A stretch of DNA of 64,000 nucleotides. It comes from Ypsolopha sequella (Eukaryota > Arthropoda > Insecta > Lepidoptera > Ypsolophidae). The stretch lies in the NCBI GenBank assembly GCA_934047225.1, contig OW203989.1:2765977-2829976 (forward strand), written 5' to 3'. How positions within the stretch are numbered: the first letter of the stretch is position 1; each line of letters opens with the position of its first letter. Shown here piece after piece: positions 1 to 11,689 of this stretch. The position numbers were made by a program, and so were the translations under genes. A model generated the notes under the pieces. That model saw only the letters and a list, made by a program, of their open reading frames with translations, did no database searches and had not been told where the DNA came from.

Positions 1-414
1 TAGGACGAAAAGGAACGGAAATTACGAGGACGATTTAAAACACGAGCGTACCGAGTGTTTTAAACGTAACCGAGTAATTTATTGCTCTTACGCCCCTGTA
101 TCATACTACGTTTTTCAATGCATAGTGTGAGAAAATAAAACAAATATAATCAAAGAAAACAATTTAACTATTAAGGTTGAAAGTTACATTGTTACAATTT
201 TGCAAGATAATGGTTGACTCAAAAGAACTGTATCCAGAGCCGTTAAACAGTGGAAAAAAGTATAACATTTATGGTACACAGGAAAGGTTGCAGGTTAGCC
301 AATTTCTCGTAAATAAATAACAAAAAAAAAAAAAGCTCTAGGGCAAAATAATCGACTTTCTGTTCGGTTTCAATGCATAAAAAGTGGGCCTTTACGAGCA
401 AGTGCTTAAAAAAA
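1..414 (-). repeat. Hairpin-ended dispersed repeat, copy A (truncated at window start)
   Basis: Minus-oriented copy of a family also found at 2671, 6411, 12741 and 20314. Shared blocks are GGGCCTTTACGAGCA, CAAAATAATCGACTTTCTG, a CCAGAGCCGTTAAACAGTG block and a terminal imperfect palindrome around AAAACACGAGCG. The window starts inside the palindromic end. No coding capacity; class unknown. Confidence 0.8.
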
Positions 415-447
415 TATAGTGCTTTGAAATATTTATTTATTATCAAG

Positions 448-1442
448 TACAGATATTCTATTTCATAAATTACGTTTAGCTATGGTTGTAATAATGCGTA
501 AACACTCACTTTTTAGGGTTCCGTAGTCAAAAAGGAACCCTTATAATTTCACCATGTCTGTCAGCCTGTCCGCGGCTTAGCTCAGAGAATCTCATTACAA
601 GGAAGCTGTATTTTGGCATGGGTAATCGAAGTGGTAAAATAAAATCTTACAAACCAATTTTTTTTAGGGTAAAGTGGGGATGATATTTTTCTCATGCTTC
701 CCATGGTTTTGTGTTGTCATCTAATAGGTCGTTCAAAAGTATTTTTCCAAAAATAAACCATTTTTAGATTCAAGGATCCGTTTGAAAAATATTAAGCTTC
801 AAAATGCAATTTTTTTAGAGTCAAGTGTCGCCCCTCTGCCAGCTTAACGGTTGTTTTTGAATTCACGGCAGTAGTATATACAACGAAGTTAAAAGGAAAA
901 CTATCACAACTGAATAGGTTTTACAAGTTAACGAGTAATAGCCGACCAACTTCGAGCAACTACGGAACCCTACACTGCGCGTGACTCGACACGCACTTGG
1001 CTGGGTTTTTGTAAAGTTTATTTAGCGAGACGTTGCAAAGCGGGTCATTTCTCCGACTGACACCTGCCAACGAGTCAAAAGAAATGCCGCTGTCTCAACT
1101 CTCGACACAAAAGAAACCGCCAGGCTCTGACCGCTCATGACTTGACTCTCGTACCATGATAATTATGTGTAGTTGGATTTTATAACAGAAATCATAAATA
1201 TCGGAAGTAAAATTTTCAACATTAATTATGATAATTTTAAAGGGTGAATGAACCGCTTTGCATCGTCTCTCTAAATAAGAGTACCGTTATTTTGTGACCG
1301 TAGTGTGCGCTCGACTTGGTAGCGCTACAAAATGCGCAACACACAACGTTGAAATTGTTGACAACACACACAAAACGCGCTTATCTGTACACGTCACTAC
1401 TTCAACCATAACCAAGCGGCTTCGTGAAATAGAATATCTGTA
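448..1442. mobile_element. TIR element of the TACAGATATTCTATTTCA family, copy 1
   Basis: Bounded by inverted repeats of about 48 bp: the left starts TACAGATATTCTATTTCA and the right ends AATAGAATATCTGTA, both with an ACCATAG/CTATGGT block. Inside lies a GGGTTCCGT...CGGAACCCT section (about 511-1013) ending in a variant of the common CGAGTCCGACTCGCAC motif. No transposase ORF is visible, so it is non-autonomous or decayed. Further copies lie at 13863 and 15421. Confidence 0.65.
1021..1155 (-). repeat. GGCAGGTGTCAGTCGG repeat, copy 1
   Basis: The minus strand matches 2535-2650 on the plus strand (GGCAGGTGTCAGTCGG, AATGACCCGCTTTGCA, CGTCTCGCTAAA). A short part recurs inverted at about 1244-1275. 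Nested in the TIR element. Confidence 0.55.
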
Positions 1443-2534
1443 CCTACTCGTATATAAAGGTGCTTACAGATATTTAATTTTCAATATGAAACGACAAATT
1501 CTGAGAAGTCCGCTCGCAAAACCCTTTTTCGTGAAAGAAAATTAGTTTGTTTATTCGAAAATACTTGGATTTATTTTTTAGATGTCACAGAGTTAATTAT
1601 CTACTAACGCAATAACTGTGAAAGTACAAGCGTCTAGACATAAAAGTTTTAAAAATTAAACTTTATTTTGCTTCTATTTTGATGTGTTTATTTTAGTTTA
1701 TCGTTTAATTTATGTTAAAAGCTGTGGTACTCAATATAAATAATTCTAAAACTCATTTTTGTTACATTATTATTAAGATTATAAGGGACGATCTCCACTC
1801 ATTTTTCGTTGCTTGGTCATAACTTTGTTTTGGATGAGAATTGGCAATGAAAAGTTTATGCCAAGGCGACTGAAAAACCGTTTCGAGATAATTTTTTTTT
1901 GGCAAATTTAATTGTTTCTGCAGCAAAATAAAGAATTTTCAATGCAGTTGCTCGTAAAGTTTTCTTTTTTGTGTAACAAAATTATGCGGAAACCGGCTCT
2001 TTATTTCACGCGTGAAATAAAACAGTACTGAAATCCTTTATTTCACGCGTGATATAAAGTAATTTTTTTAAGTTTTTGACTCTGTGGTGCATGGTGCAAG
2101 TCATAATATTTAAAAAATTACAAAGATGCAAGGAGGTTTTGCTGTCCAAAAAAAAACAATTATTTATAAGTATGCGCGCTCTAGCAATAATTGAATGATG
2201 ATAAACACCATAACACATAAGATTCTTGATTATCTCATTTAAAAATACGTGTTTTGTTTCCGCAAACAAAAATATTTTTGTTGTATTTTCCTCGCAAAAT
2301 GCATTGAAAAATGTTGTAAGATACTTGAGCGTAAAAGGTTTTTATCTGAATGTGAAAACCTTACTTTCCGCACGTGTATCTTAAATAACTATTGTCACAT
2401 ATTTCAGGTCTATTCCTTCTCAGTCACACATACATTACACACAATAAATATAAACATCAATGTCAAATGAATTGTTTTTTCGTACCAATTCAAAGGATAT
2501 CTTGGTTACACGTATGACTTCTGTTTTAAAATAT
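1443..2534. other. Unassigned AT-rich DNA
   Basis: No protein, RNA or clear mobile element recognised. ORFs are short and random-looking. It contains the paired 22-bp palindromes described separately. Confidence 0.5.
2000..2060. repeat. Two tandem 22-bp palindromes
   Basis: TTTATTTCACGCGTGAAA followed by TAAA is a perfect palindrome at 2000-2021. A second, nearly identical one (one change, GATATAAA at its end) starts at 2038. The centre is ACGCGT. It could be a dimeric protein-binding site or a repeat relic. Confidence 0.6.
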
Positions 2535-2650
2535 ACGAGGGTCAGGTCGTGAGCAGTCAGAGGCCGGTGGCTTCTTTTGTCGAGAGTCAAGACGCGGCGG
2601 CAGGTGTCAGTCGGGGGAATGACCCGCTTTGCATCGTCTCGCTAAACGTA
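2535..2650 (+). repeat. GGCAGGTGTCAGTCGG repeat, copy 2
   Basis: Plus-strand counterpart of 1021-1155, lying just before hairpin-family copy B. Confidence 0.5.
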
Positions 2651-2670
2651 GTATATATACTAATACTCTT

Positions 2671-3062
2671 TTCAATGCATGTGCTCGTAAAGGCCCACTT
2701 TTTATGCATCAAAACCGAACAGAAAGTCGATTATTTTGCCCTAGGGCTTTATTATTTTTATTTTTTTCAATTCATTTGCAATGGTTGGCTAACCTGCAGC
2801 CTTTTCTGTGTATCATAGACGTTATACTTTTTTTACACCGTTTAACACCTATGGATACAGTCCTTTTGAGCCAATTATAATTTAAAGTTCACAAGATTAT
2901 ATTTGTTTTCATTTCCTCACACTATGCATTGAAAAATGTAGTATGATACACGGGCGTAAAAGCAATAAATTACTCGATTACGTTTAAAACACTCGCTACG
3001 CTCGTGTTTTAAATCGTCCTCGTAATTTATTCCTTTGCGCCCTTGTAGCATAAACTACTATT
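2671..3062 (+). repeat. Hairpin-ended dispersed repeat, copy B (complete)
   Basis: Runs from TTTTCAATGCATGTGCTCG to GCATAAACTACTA. The last ~125 bp form a long imperfect palindrome: one arm starts GTAGTATGATACACGGGCG and the other ends GCGCCCTTGTAGC. An inverted GCATTGAAAAA near 2930 mirrors the start. The high similarity of copies B, C and D suggests fairly recent spread of a non-autonomous element. Confidence 0.8.
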
Positions 3063-3108
3063 ATGTAGAGCAATTACCAACCCGTATACTTCACTTGCAC
3101 TCAGACCA

Positions 3109-3272
3109 GGGGCTCTACCGCGTAATTCTCATTTGTATCAACTTCAAGCAAATGCATGCGAAATTCAACGCGTGCAAAAGAGATGGCATGTTAGGCGGGC
3201 GTCGTCGCACGCACGGCAAATTTCAATCTCAAGTTGATGTTGATGAAAATGAGAATCACGCGGTAGACCCGC
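3109..3272. mobile_element. Inverted-repeat MITE, copy 1
   Basis: Starts GGCTCTACCGCGTAATTCTC and ends GAGAATCACGCGGTAGACC, so the ends are inverted repeats. The centre has GGCGGGCGTCGTCGCACGCA. Related copies lie at 18724 and 31922. The left inner arm differs from the perfect-hairpin copy at 31922 but matches copy 2. Confidence 0.75.
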
Positions 3273-5000
3273 TGCTCTAGACGTTTGTTTCCGGCGCTAG
3301 CAGAGAAATCCAAAGCTGCTGGTACATCCGTGGATCCTTACCGTAAACCTCTTCTAGCCCACAAGTAGCAAGTTTCAATAAAGCAAAGGTAAGTTTAAAA
3401 CCACCCCACGGCTACGTGCCCAGGATCACAACTCGGGGATTAGGAGTCCAATATCGAATCGGTTTTAAAATACCCACCGGATACGTTTTAAGTGCTCTGT
3501 TAAGAGACTGATCTACGTAATCGAGTTGCTGCTAATCTTTTGCTGAGATGTTTTCTAAGACGGTTTAGAAACACGTTTGCCGATTGGTGGAGGAAGGAAG
3601 TGGGAAAATCATTTGAGATAATACAATTTTAATTAATTTTTAATTAATTAAATAATTTTGCCTATGCACATGGCGTATTTTTTACGCGTAGATGACGTGA
3701 TACAAATGCGAATCTAACGTGAAAATATACGCGCGTCAGTTGCAGCCAGAAACCTTTTCGATACAAATGCAATAGAACTGAAAACGCGCAGACATCGCAC
3801 GTTCCTGAAACGCCGTATGCATAGACTCTAATAGGTATTACGAACATCTGAATACAACTTTGATAACAACAATAAAATGTAGATATACAGTGTAGAATAG
3901 TACAGGAGCAAACTGATTTTCTTAGCCCAAGCAAAGCCATGGTGTAAGTCGAGTCAATAGACATTGGGAATAATAAAAACGGTGACCGTTCTATTCACCT
4001 CTCACTTACACACTATCTCCGTCTATATTCGCACATGGAAATACATAGCAGTCAATGTGTTTATTATCAATCGCTCAAATCCCATACTGTCACATAAATA
4101 TGTCATTTGTTCGTTTGGTTTGAGGGTCGTTTTTCCGGATTTGTAACAAAATATTGAGAAATAATTATAGCGGCCAAAATACAACTTTTAGATGAAAAAA
4201 CTTACTTTTAAAAGCTTGCTATGTGCATAAACATATTTTTAACGATATTACAAAAGCTATTAAACAATTGGCTTTTTCAAAGTCATGATACCAGCCGTAA
4301 ATTTCTAAAATAATCTTAGATCACGCTTATGGAAAATCCAATTATACCATAATATCATTAAAAATTTGCTTATGTATATAGCAAGCTTTTAACAATCAGT
4401 TGTTTTAGCTAAAAGTTGTTGTTGTTGTTGGCCGTTATTATTATTTCTTAATATTTTGTAACAGAAACGGAGAATCGACCCTTAAGCTGACAGTACAGCA
4501 AGACCGGGCGGCCATTTCTATTCCCAAGGTTTATTGATTCGAGTAATAAGAAACTTTTATAATGTTTTCATATCTCTATGTCACACTTTAAAATCTCAGA
4601 TTCTAAATGATCTATAAAGCTGAATTTTGGTTCAGATATAGTTCCCCAAAATATTTAAGTATAATGGTGGAAAAAAATCAAAACAATCTTTTTACGGTAT
4701 CCACGGAACAAGTAATTTTTTTCTGAATTTATTGTTTTGTTTGCAGCTTATCGAGTAGAAGTTCGATCAAAAGGTCTTTAAAAACGTAGTTTCTCTCTAC
4801 GAACGTAAAAACGAAAGCTATTTATTTTAGGAGTCATCGACGCTTTTCACCAGGCGTGGTAGTATCCAAGCGTAAATTTTCCATATCGTTCATCTGGCCA
4901 GGACTGAAAATCAGCTCCTCCTCGTGTATTCATAAGCAGGACCCTGCTGAGCCCTGACCATTTTTTTCCACCTCTAATTTTGATAAAAATAATAATAATA
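3273..5000. other. Unassigned AT-rich DNA
   Basis: No recognisable gene or element. ORFs of 60-100 codons here have no known motifs and no splice context that could be supported. Confidence 0.5.
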
Positions 5001-5235
5001 TGCCTGGGAGCGATGGATGGCGGTATATCCATCCCTAATATCTGGGCCTTATATGGAACAGACTGGTGACGGGCAGCGGCGTCACTATGGCGTGGGTTCC
5101 GGCACCGCACTCACCAACCCACCTGCCCAGCGTGTGTGAGTATGGGCAATTCTTCCAGGATGACCGCCGGGAGTGGAAAAGTCCTGGAAAGGGTTATGTC
5201 AAGCAGTGGAAGAACTAGGGTGATGGATGGATGGA
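5001..5235 (+). repeat. RTE-like LINE 3' fragment, copy 1
   Basis: Starts TGCCTGGGAGCGATGGATGG and ends in a (GATG)n tail. It holds blocks TGGAACAGACTGGTGACGGG, CCGCCGGGAGTGG and a variant of CCAGCAGTGGACGAACTAG. Related copies are at 6896, 13954(-), 14172, 33752(-), 48303 and 49784. The complement of the last block (CCACTGCTGGACATAGGCC) resembles lepidopteran LINE 3' ends; class assignment is inference. Confidence 0.65.
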
Positions 5236-5600
5236 ATATATTTCGCATATATTTTGAAGACAAATAAGTAATTCTTATTCTTAGGCAACTGATATTTAAC
5301 TATTGTTATTTATATCCAAGACTTAAATGAAGAACGTCATCTCTAAGAGCGTAGCGCAGACTCTTAAGTTGAAGTGAAGTCACATTAATTTACATTAACT
5401 TGGAAGTGTTAATTAAGTAGATTGGTTGTAATTGGCTAAGGATTAGGAAGTTGGTCATTTCGCTATCGGAAGTCTTTGGAAAAGTTAGGGAACTTTGAAT
5501 GAGTTTGTTGGCGTTTCGGAACAGTAGTTACTTCAGACAAAAAAGTTTATCTCAGTATGTAGGACGTCCTCAACATCAAACTTATAGAACGAATAACAAA
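5236..5600. other. Unassigned DNA before the 38-bp minisatellite
   Basis: No gene or known element recognised. Confidence 0.4.
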
Positions 5601-5602
5601 GA

Positions 5603-6189
5603 AAACACGTGTAAATAGTAGTAATAGCAATCCCAGTAGTATGAAAATGTAAATAGTAGTAATAGCAATCCCAGTAGTATGAAAATGTAAATAGTAGTAA
5701 TAGCAATCCCAGTAGTATGAAAATGTAAATAGTAGTAATAGCAATCCCAGTAGTATGAAAATGTAAATAGTAGTAATAGCAATCCCAGTAGTATGAAAAT
5801 GTAAATAGTAGTAATAGCAATCCCAGTAGTATGAAAATGTAAATAGTAGTAATAGCAATCCCAGTAGTATGAAAACACGTGTAAATAGTAGTAATAGCAA
5901 TCCCAGTAGTATGAAAATGTAAATAGTAGTAATAGCAATCCCAGTAGTATGAAAATGTAAATAGTAGTAATAGCAATCCCAGTAGTATGAAAATGTAAAT
6001 AGTAGTAATAGCAATCCCAGTAGTATGAAAATGTAAATAGTAGTAATAGCAATCCCAGTAGTATGAAAACACGTGTAAATAGTAGTAATAGCAATCCCAG
6101 TAGTATGAAAATGTAAATAGTAGTAATAGCAATCCCAGTAGTATGAAAATGTAAATAGTAGTAATAGCAATCCCAGTAGTATGAAAATG
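5603..6189. repeat. 38-bp minisatellite, about 15 units
   Basis: The unit is AAAATGTAAATAGTAGTAAT plus AGCAATCCCAGTAGTATG (38 bp). Units at about 5603, 5873 and 6067 carry a 4-bp insertion (AAAACACGTG instead of AAAATG), making 42 bp. Spacing of the long units is 42+6x38 and then 42+4x38. Otherwise the units are essentially identical. It is open in three minus-strand frames only because the unit lacks stops there. Confidence 0.95.
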
Positions 6190-6410
6190 CGCTTTTGTGC
6201 TTGTAGATGTGAAATGTGTGGGCAATTGTGATAGATACAGTATATGTGACCTACTTCAAAATAAATATAGCATTATATGACTGCAGTATTCAGAGCTCCT
6301 CTCATCCAGATTGACTTTTCTTTCTGCGCTTCTATACTGCAATGATATGATGTTAATTTATATCTCCTTGCGATTAATATATTGCGAAGTGTTCAAACAT
6401 ATAAATTTAT

Positions 6411-6804
6411 TTTCAATGCAAGTGCTCGTAAAGACCCACTTTTTATGCATCAAAACCGAACAGAAAGTCGATTATTTTGCCCTAGGGCTTTAATATTATT
6501 ATTTTTTTTTATTTGTTTACAATGGTTGGCTAACCTGCAGCCTTTCCTGTGTACCATAGACTTTATCATTTTTTTTTCCAACTGTTTAACGGCTCTGGAT
6601 ACAGTCCTTTTGAGCCAATTATAATTTAAAGTTCACAAGATTATATTAGTTTTCATTTCCTCACACTATGCATTGAAAAATGTAGTATGATACACGGGCG
6701 TAAAAGCAATAAATTACTCGGTTACGTTTAAAACACTCGCTACGCTCGTGTTTTAAATCGTCCTCGTAATTTATTCCTTTGCGCCCTTGTAGCATAAACT
6801 ACTA
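6411..6804 (+). repeat. Hairpin-ended dispersed repeat, copy C (complete)
   Basis: Same structure and limits as copy B: starts TTTCAATGCAAGTGCTCG, ends GCATAAACTACTA, with the terminal imperfect palindrome from about 6680. Confidence 0.8.
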
Positions 6805-6895
6805 TTCTGTCATAGTTTTACTTCATAATAGACCTTTACAAAACATCGTAAGTTTAAAATAACTTTTTAATAATTATTAAATTTTTAAGTAAAAG

Positions 6896-7160
6896 GACAG
6901 CTCACAGGAAAAAAACCAGGAGGCTCACCATGCCTGGGACTGATGGATGGCGGTATATCCATCTCTAATAGCCGGGCCTTATATGGAACAGACTGGTGAC
7001 GAGCAGCAGCGTCACTGGTGCTAGGGTTCCGGCACCGCGCTCAACAACCCGCCTGCCCAGCGTGTGTCAGTATGGGCAACTCTTCCAGGATGACCGCCGG
7101 GAGTGGCAAAGTCCTGGAAAGGCTTATGTCCAGCAGTGGACGAACTAGGCTGATGGATGA
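6896..7160 (+). repeat. RTE-like LINE 3' fragment, copy 2
   Basis: Includes the upstream GACAGCTCACAGGAAAAAA and CCAGGAGGCTCACCATGCC segment and ends in GGCTGATGGATGAA. Same family as 5001. Confidence 0.65.
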
Positions 7161-7335
7161 ATTATGATATTATGCACTGATTTAAATTTCAAGGATAAAA
7201 ATGTTTTTATGTTTGCCCAAGTTTGACTGGAAGAAATTTCTTATAGGAATAAGTCCGCCGTTGCCTTCTATCTGTTCTTTGTATGTATTGCATCTTCTTA
7301 TTTTTGTGAATTAAGTGTTCATTCATTCATATATA

Positions 7336-7372
7336 TCGTCACGACATGAATCCCCGAGGGGGTGATACTTCT
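7336..7372 (-). repeat. SINE 3'-end fragment
   Basis: ATCGTCACGACATGAATCCC then CGAGGGGGTG, preceded by an AT tail. This is the 3' tip of the tRNA-derived SINE seen at 8459, 53990 and 63180. Confidence 0.6.
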
Positions 7373-7446
7373 GTTGATACTTCTATTATATCAGGTGAGA
7401 TGTTGGCCTTGGCCTAGCATGAGCCCTCTGTCAGTAAAGAAAAAAT

Positions 7447-7523
7447 AACTGGCCAAGTGCCATTAGGACGCGCACACAAAGGGTTCCGTACAATCACACA
7501 ATACTGGTACGAAACCCTAAATA
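7447..7523 (-). repeat. GGGTTCCGT repeat fragment
   Basis: CTGGCCAAGTGCC... GGGTTCCGTA... GAAACCCTAAA: a short remnant of the family best seen at 10838 and 15484. Confidence 0.5.
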
Positions 7524-7984
7524 CATTATGGTAAATAAGTATTGACCAACTTAACTTTACACGTACGATCTATTCAACTTTATGTATTTAAAAGGTCTAA
7601 TTAAATTGGTCCTAATAATTAAATATTGGTATTTTTGATAACGTTATCAAATTTTAGGTTTCTAAGTCAAGCCTTCAGATGAAATTAATTTCTCAATTTC
7701 GCGTGAGCGATCGTGGACTGACACTGATTTCTTACAAGAAATATTCCTGAAATAAACCTTTGTAATATTCAAGAATATTTTGATGTACACAACGACTTTA
7801 TTAAAAATAAATCTGATTTACTGCGAAGTTTTACAGAATCTTTTATTTTAAAGAGTAGTACAAATAAAATAATGTAATAGCGAGTAGAAGCTTATATTTG
7901 ATGAAGAATATGATATTGTACCAGAGACGTCGACATATAGAGGTCGATGTACGAATACATTTTCGAATTACAATACTAGAGAAG

Positions 7985-8019
<35 letters not shown>

Positions 8020-8458
8020 CTTCTTTATTCCATTTCCACAGCATTACACGACAAAGAAAACAAAAAACACACAGTAAGTATGTAGTTGTTTTAATATTCC
8101 CGTCTAATGGCTTTTCATTATATATGGATTATAACATTATAAAAACGAACAAAAATAAATGAATATGACATATTTCGAATCCTTCAATGGAGGTCTTGAG
8201 TAGAATAATGAAAAATAATATAATTAAAGATAATACTGGAGAAAAACAAAAAGCTCAGTGAGAGTAATCAATGAATAAACAGAATTTATATCCAATCTAG
8301 AAGGAACATTGTTTGTAGACAACTGTTTATTGGTTGCTTCAGAAAATAACAATACCACAATACAACACAGTACTAAATTACCAAAGGCTTGAATACAAAA
8401 CGGAACCATAGGGATACAACTAAAAATAAATGGTAAAAAAAAATATATATATAAAAAT
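7524..8458. other. Unassigned AT-rich DNA with a GATA run
   Basis: No gene recognised. It contains a (GATA)n microsatellite at 7985-8019. Confidence 0.5.
7985..8019. repeat. (GATA)n microsatellite
   Basis: About 8-9 perfect tandem GATA units. Confidence 0.95.
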
Positions 8459-8575
8459 ATATCGTTAGGACATGAATCCCCGAGGGGGTGTCAGAGGTGA
8501 ACCTGAGTGTGAAATGCAAATCACAGTCTACACTCGGTACATCCGCGTTTCACTGACGATTGAATTTGGTTTTTA
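8459..8575 (-). repeat. tRNA-derived SINE, partial
   Basis: AT-rich tail, then GACATGAATCCCCGAGGGGG, TGTCAGAGGTG, CACACTCGGTACA-type block and TTTCACTGACGATTG: the 3' half of the SINE in minus orientation. Confidence 0.65.
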
Positions 8576-8715
8576 TTGAAATTACATACCTAAATTAAAC
8601 TAAGTATTTATTGCAATAAGCAGAGAAAAACAACACATTGAAGTTTAAAAAACGTACGAATTAGAATACAAATCAACTTATGGATATTTCGTAACTTGTA
8701 ATATTCCGCCAAGTA

Positions 8716-8850
8716 GACCCCACCCTCCCACATGAAACGTGCAATAAGTACGAGCATAAAATATAAAGCAGTACTAAATAACAAACAAGAAAACTTATTG
8801 ACATGTGTTTCGACTCTAAACGAGGCATCTTCAGGATGTGTTGCTCAACC
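8716..8850 (+). repeat. Dispersed repeat shared with 44280-44370
   Basis: CCTCCCACATGAAACGTGC and AATATAAAGCAGTACTAAAT match CCTCCCACATAAAACATGC and AATATAAAGCAATCGTAAAT at 44.3 kb. A CGAGGCATCTTCAGGATGTG block follows. Class unknown. Confidence 0.5.
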
Positions 8851-8940
8851 GACTGCTCAGCTCTTTCTTATACTCGTTCTGGGAGGACGGGCGGTGCTTG
8901 AGTTTGCATTTTGAATAGCATGAAAAGAGTGTTTAGTGTA

Positions 8941-9927
8941 AAATTACAACCATGATGATGGACTTCCGCAAAGTAACGCCTTCAATCAATTATTAGAAAT
9001 ATTTCAGAAATATGGTGGCTTCGATTTGTACAACCAAATTAATGGTAGCGACTCGAAATACGAGGCGCAATTGCCTTTTTGTGAAATTCACAAAAAGAAA
9101 TTGGGTTTCCACAAAAATTTACTCGAGTTTGAGCTTCGGCAAGTTAGTGGTGAAGAAAAATAATTTTTAAATTTCCTAAAAATTTATCTTATTTTATGAC
9201 TACAGAGTCTACCAGCTTTACCGTATTTTGTATGTTTGTATAGAAACTGGTATACTGGTTTATATTTCTTTTACCTGATAATTTATAACGTACCTACGTT
9301 AGGTTTAGGTACAGTCGTTGAAACTAAAATGTAGGTACAACTAAATCCATACCTACCCTATTACCATGATAACCACAAGCCCCGAGAGCAACCAGAACCA
9401 AGACTTTTACACATATGTAGCTAACTCCTACTCACTGACTGATAGAGCCTATATTTAATAAACATTTGCCTCTACAAATCGTGGTAGTTTTACACAGTTG
9501 TGACGCAGTAAAGAGCCTTGAGCGCCAACAAGTTTGCAACAATTCTGGATTCGTATGAAAATTTATTGCGTCCATACAAGTGTAACTATACAAGGAACGT
9601 TAGCAGTAAAACAGCTTTATACCAAGAGATACTGTTGAAAATACGAAATATTATATCATACCGTCAAAATGGTAAGTAGAAAGTCAAGTGGGCATTGGAA
9701 GAACGCGCTTGATACTGCTGATGTGAGAGTACAAAATGAACCGATCTAGAGTCGAGCGGAAGTACGCAATATAGAAATAGCAAATTAAATATGAGATTTT
9801 TTGAATTCAACGTAACCGAAAATCTGTTTGAAAACGTATTTAATTACGTACCTAAAATGGTAACAAAGTTACTCAGTTCAATGTCATTGGCATTGGGAGA
9901 AGCGTTATGTGTTTTTTTTAGTATCCA
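8941..9927. other. Unassigned DNA
   Basis: No gene, RNA or repeat structure could be supported here. Confidence 0.4.
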
Positions 9928-10318
9928 TATTCAAATTCAAAATAGAAAATTCAAATAGTTTATTTTGCAAAGCAGGTATAGATATATACACTTTTTACAC
10001 GTCAAATTTCATCTAATAAAGAAAATATATGTAATAAAATAATAACTGTACATGAACTAAATTAAAGGTTTATTTAATTTATATAGCAATATATTTACGC
10101 TTAAAATGATAGGTAAAATATATTTTATACAAGGTAGAATCGATCACCAACCGAGCCCTCAGCACGAATCCAGGCGGCCGACCAAATCCCAACCTATATA
10201 CTACATACTAATAGGTTACATATATAAATACATGCCTACCTCCGCCCATTGGATTAGTCTTGCTAAGGAGAAGGGCAAGAAACTTAGCAAGATCATGTCT
10301 TTTTTTTCAACATAAAAC
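9928..10318 (-). repeat. LINE 3' end with (TTTGAA)n-like tail
   Basis: The minus strand ends TTTGCAAAATAAACTATTTG followed by AATTT repeats, as expected of a non-LTR tail. The same ~230 bp recurs on the plus strand at 63510-63742. It extends through TGCTAAGGAGAAGGGCAAG. No ORF remains. Confidence 0.6.
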
Positions 10319-10837
10319 TTATACTATACAATTTATGACTTATGTATATCTACTTTAACCAAGGGATAAGAAAATACAAGACAGCAGGAATTCAGGTTAA
10401 TGAAAAAAAGAAAAACATATATATCTTTGCCTACCTGTCTCATATAGTCTTTTTCCTTTTACAGTCTGTAATTAATTAATGTTAACACCTTAGAGGAATC
10501 ATAAATTATACTACTTAATTATATTATAACTTACTATCATTATCACTGTAACACCATGCTTCACCACCATCCAAATATTCACAATAAGTGAAATGCTGTG
10601 TCGTGTGCAGTGTTTAAATCGGATTTACCTACTTTCACTGTTAACTGGGATGTAAGATTTATTATTTTGGAAATAAATATATTTGTATTGTATTTGTAAT
10701 TAGTTCCAACCATCTAAATTTTGCTACTTTATTACGAAGTTGTTTTATTGATATTCGCTTTTTATTGAGTAAAAGTTACTTATAGCTGTTTTGAGTTTAG
10801 AGATACAACGTATTACTAGAGTGCACTACAAGATAGA
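10319..10837. other. Unassigned AT-rich DNA
   Basis: Nothing recognised. Confidence 0.4.
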
Positions 10838-11665
10838 AAAAAACCGGCCAAGTGCGAGTCAGACTCACGTACCTAGGGTTCCGTATTGCGGATGATGAAT
10901 TTAATTTTGTAATTTTTTTCGTGATTTTCTCAACCGCTTTATTTTCTCTATAATCTTTACGTAAACACATATTACCATGATTTTTTTCATATTTTTGGTC
11001 CACCAGTTTTGGAGATAAGGAGGGAGGACATAATTCTTTTTTGGGGTTTTATAACATTTCTCAAAACCAGTGCCAGTAAATATAGTAAAAGTATATGTTT
11101 TTCATCAGCTTTTTAATACCTACAATTTTATACCCATATGGTATTTTATAAAATATTTTTTCAATTTATTTTACTTCTTTTTTATATTTCTCATTTGTGC
11201 CCAATTTTTTTTAATCGCCTAAGTTTTCCTGTAATTGGCCGGTTATGATTTATAACTGACAATTTTTTCATATTTTTCGGTCTACCAGTTTTGGAGATAC
11301 CTTAGGGGGGGCATACATATTTTTGGGGTTTTTTAAAGATTTCTTGAAACTAGTGCCTGTGAATATAGTAAAAGTATATATTTTTACAATTAGCTTTTTA
11401 ATATCTACAATTTGATATCAATATTGTATTTTTATGCTAATATTTTTTATTATTCTCACTTTTGTTTTGGAAATATTTTGAACAATTTCAAATTTTTCAT
11501 ATTTTTTTTTTACACCGTAATATGTGGGAAAATTAATGCTCTTATGTGCCAAATTTCATGTCTTTATCTTTAACGGTGCTAAAGTTATGAGGCTCTGATA
11601 TACGGACGGACGGACAACTTAGTCTCACTATAAAGGTTCCTTTTAAGTAGATACGGAACCCTAAA
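10838..11665 (-). repeat. GGGTTCCGT dispersed element (long copy)
   Basis: Bounded by AACCGGCCAAGTGCGAGTC and GATACGGAACCCTAAAAAAA. Inside, a ~260-bp segment occurs twice in direct order (CACCAGTTTTGGAGAT near 11002 and ACCAGTTTTGGAGATACC near 11285, each followed by a GGGGTTTT block). GACGGACGGACAAC lies near the end. No ORF. Confidence 0.65.
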
Positions 11666-11689
11666 AAAAAACAGAAAAATATATCTAAG

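Noticed and set aside
5533..6225. Three overlapping minus-strand ORFs of 170-230 codons rich in Tyr, Leu and Ile
   Set aside because: They are translations of the 38-bp minisatellite; several frames stay open at once because the unit has no stop there. No domain or gene context.
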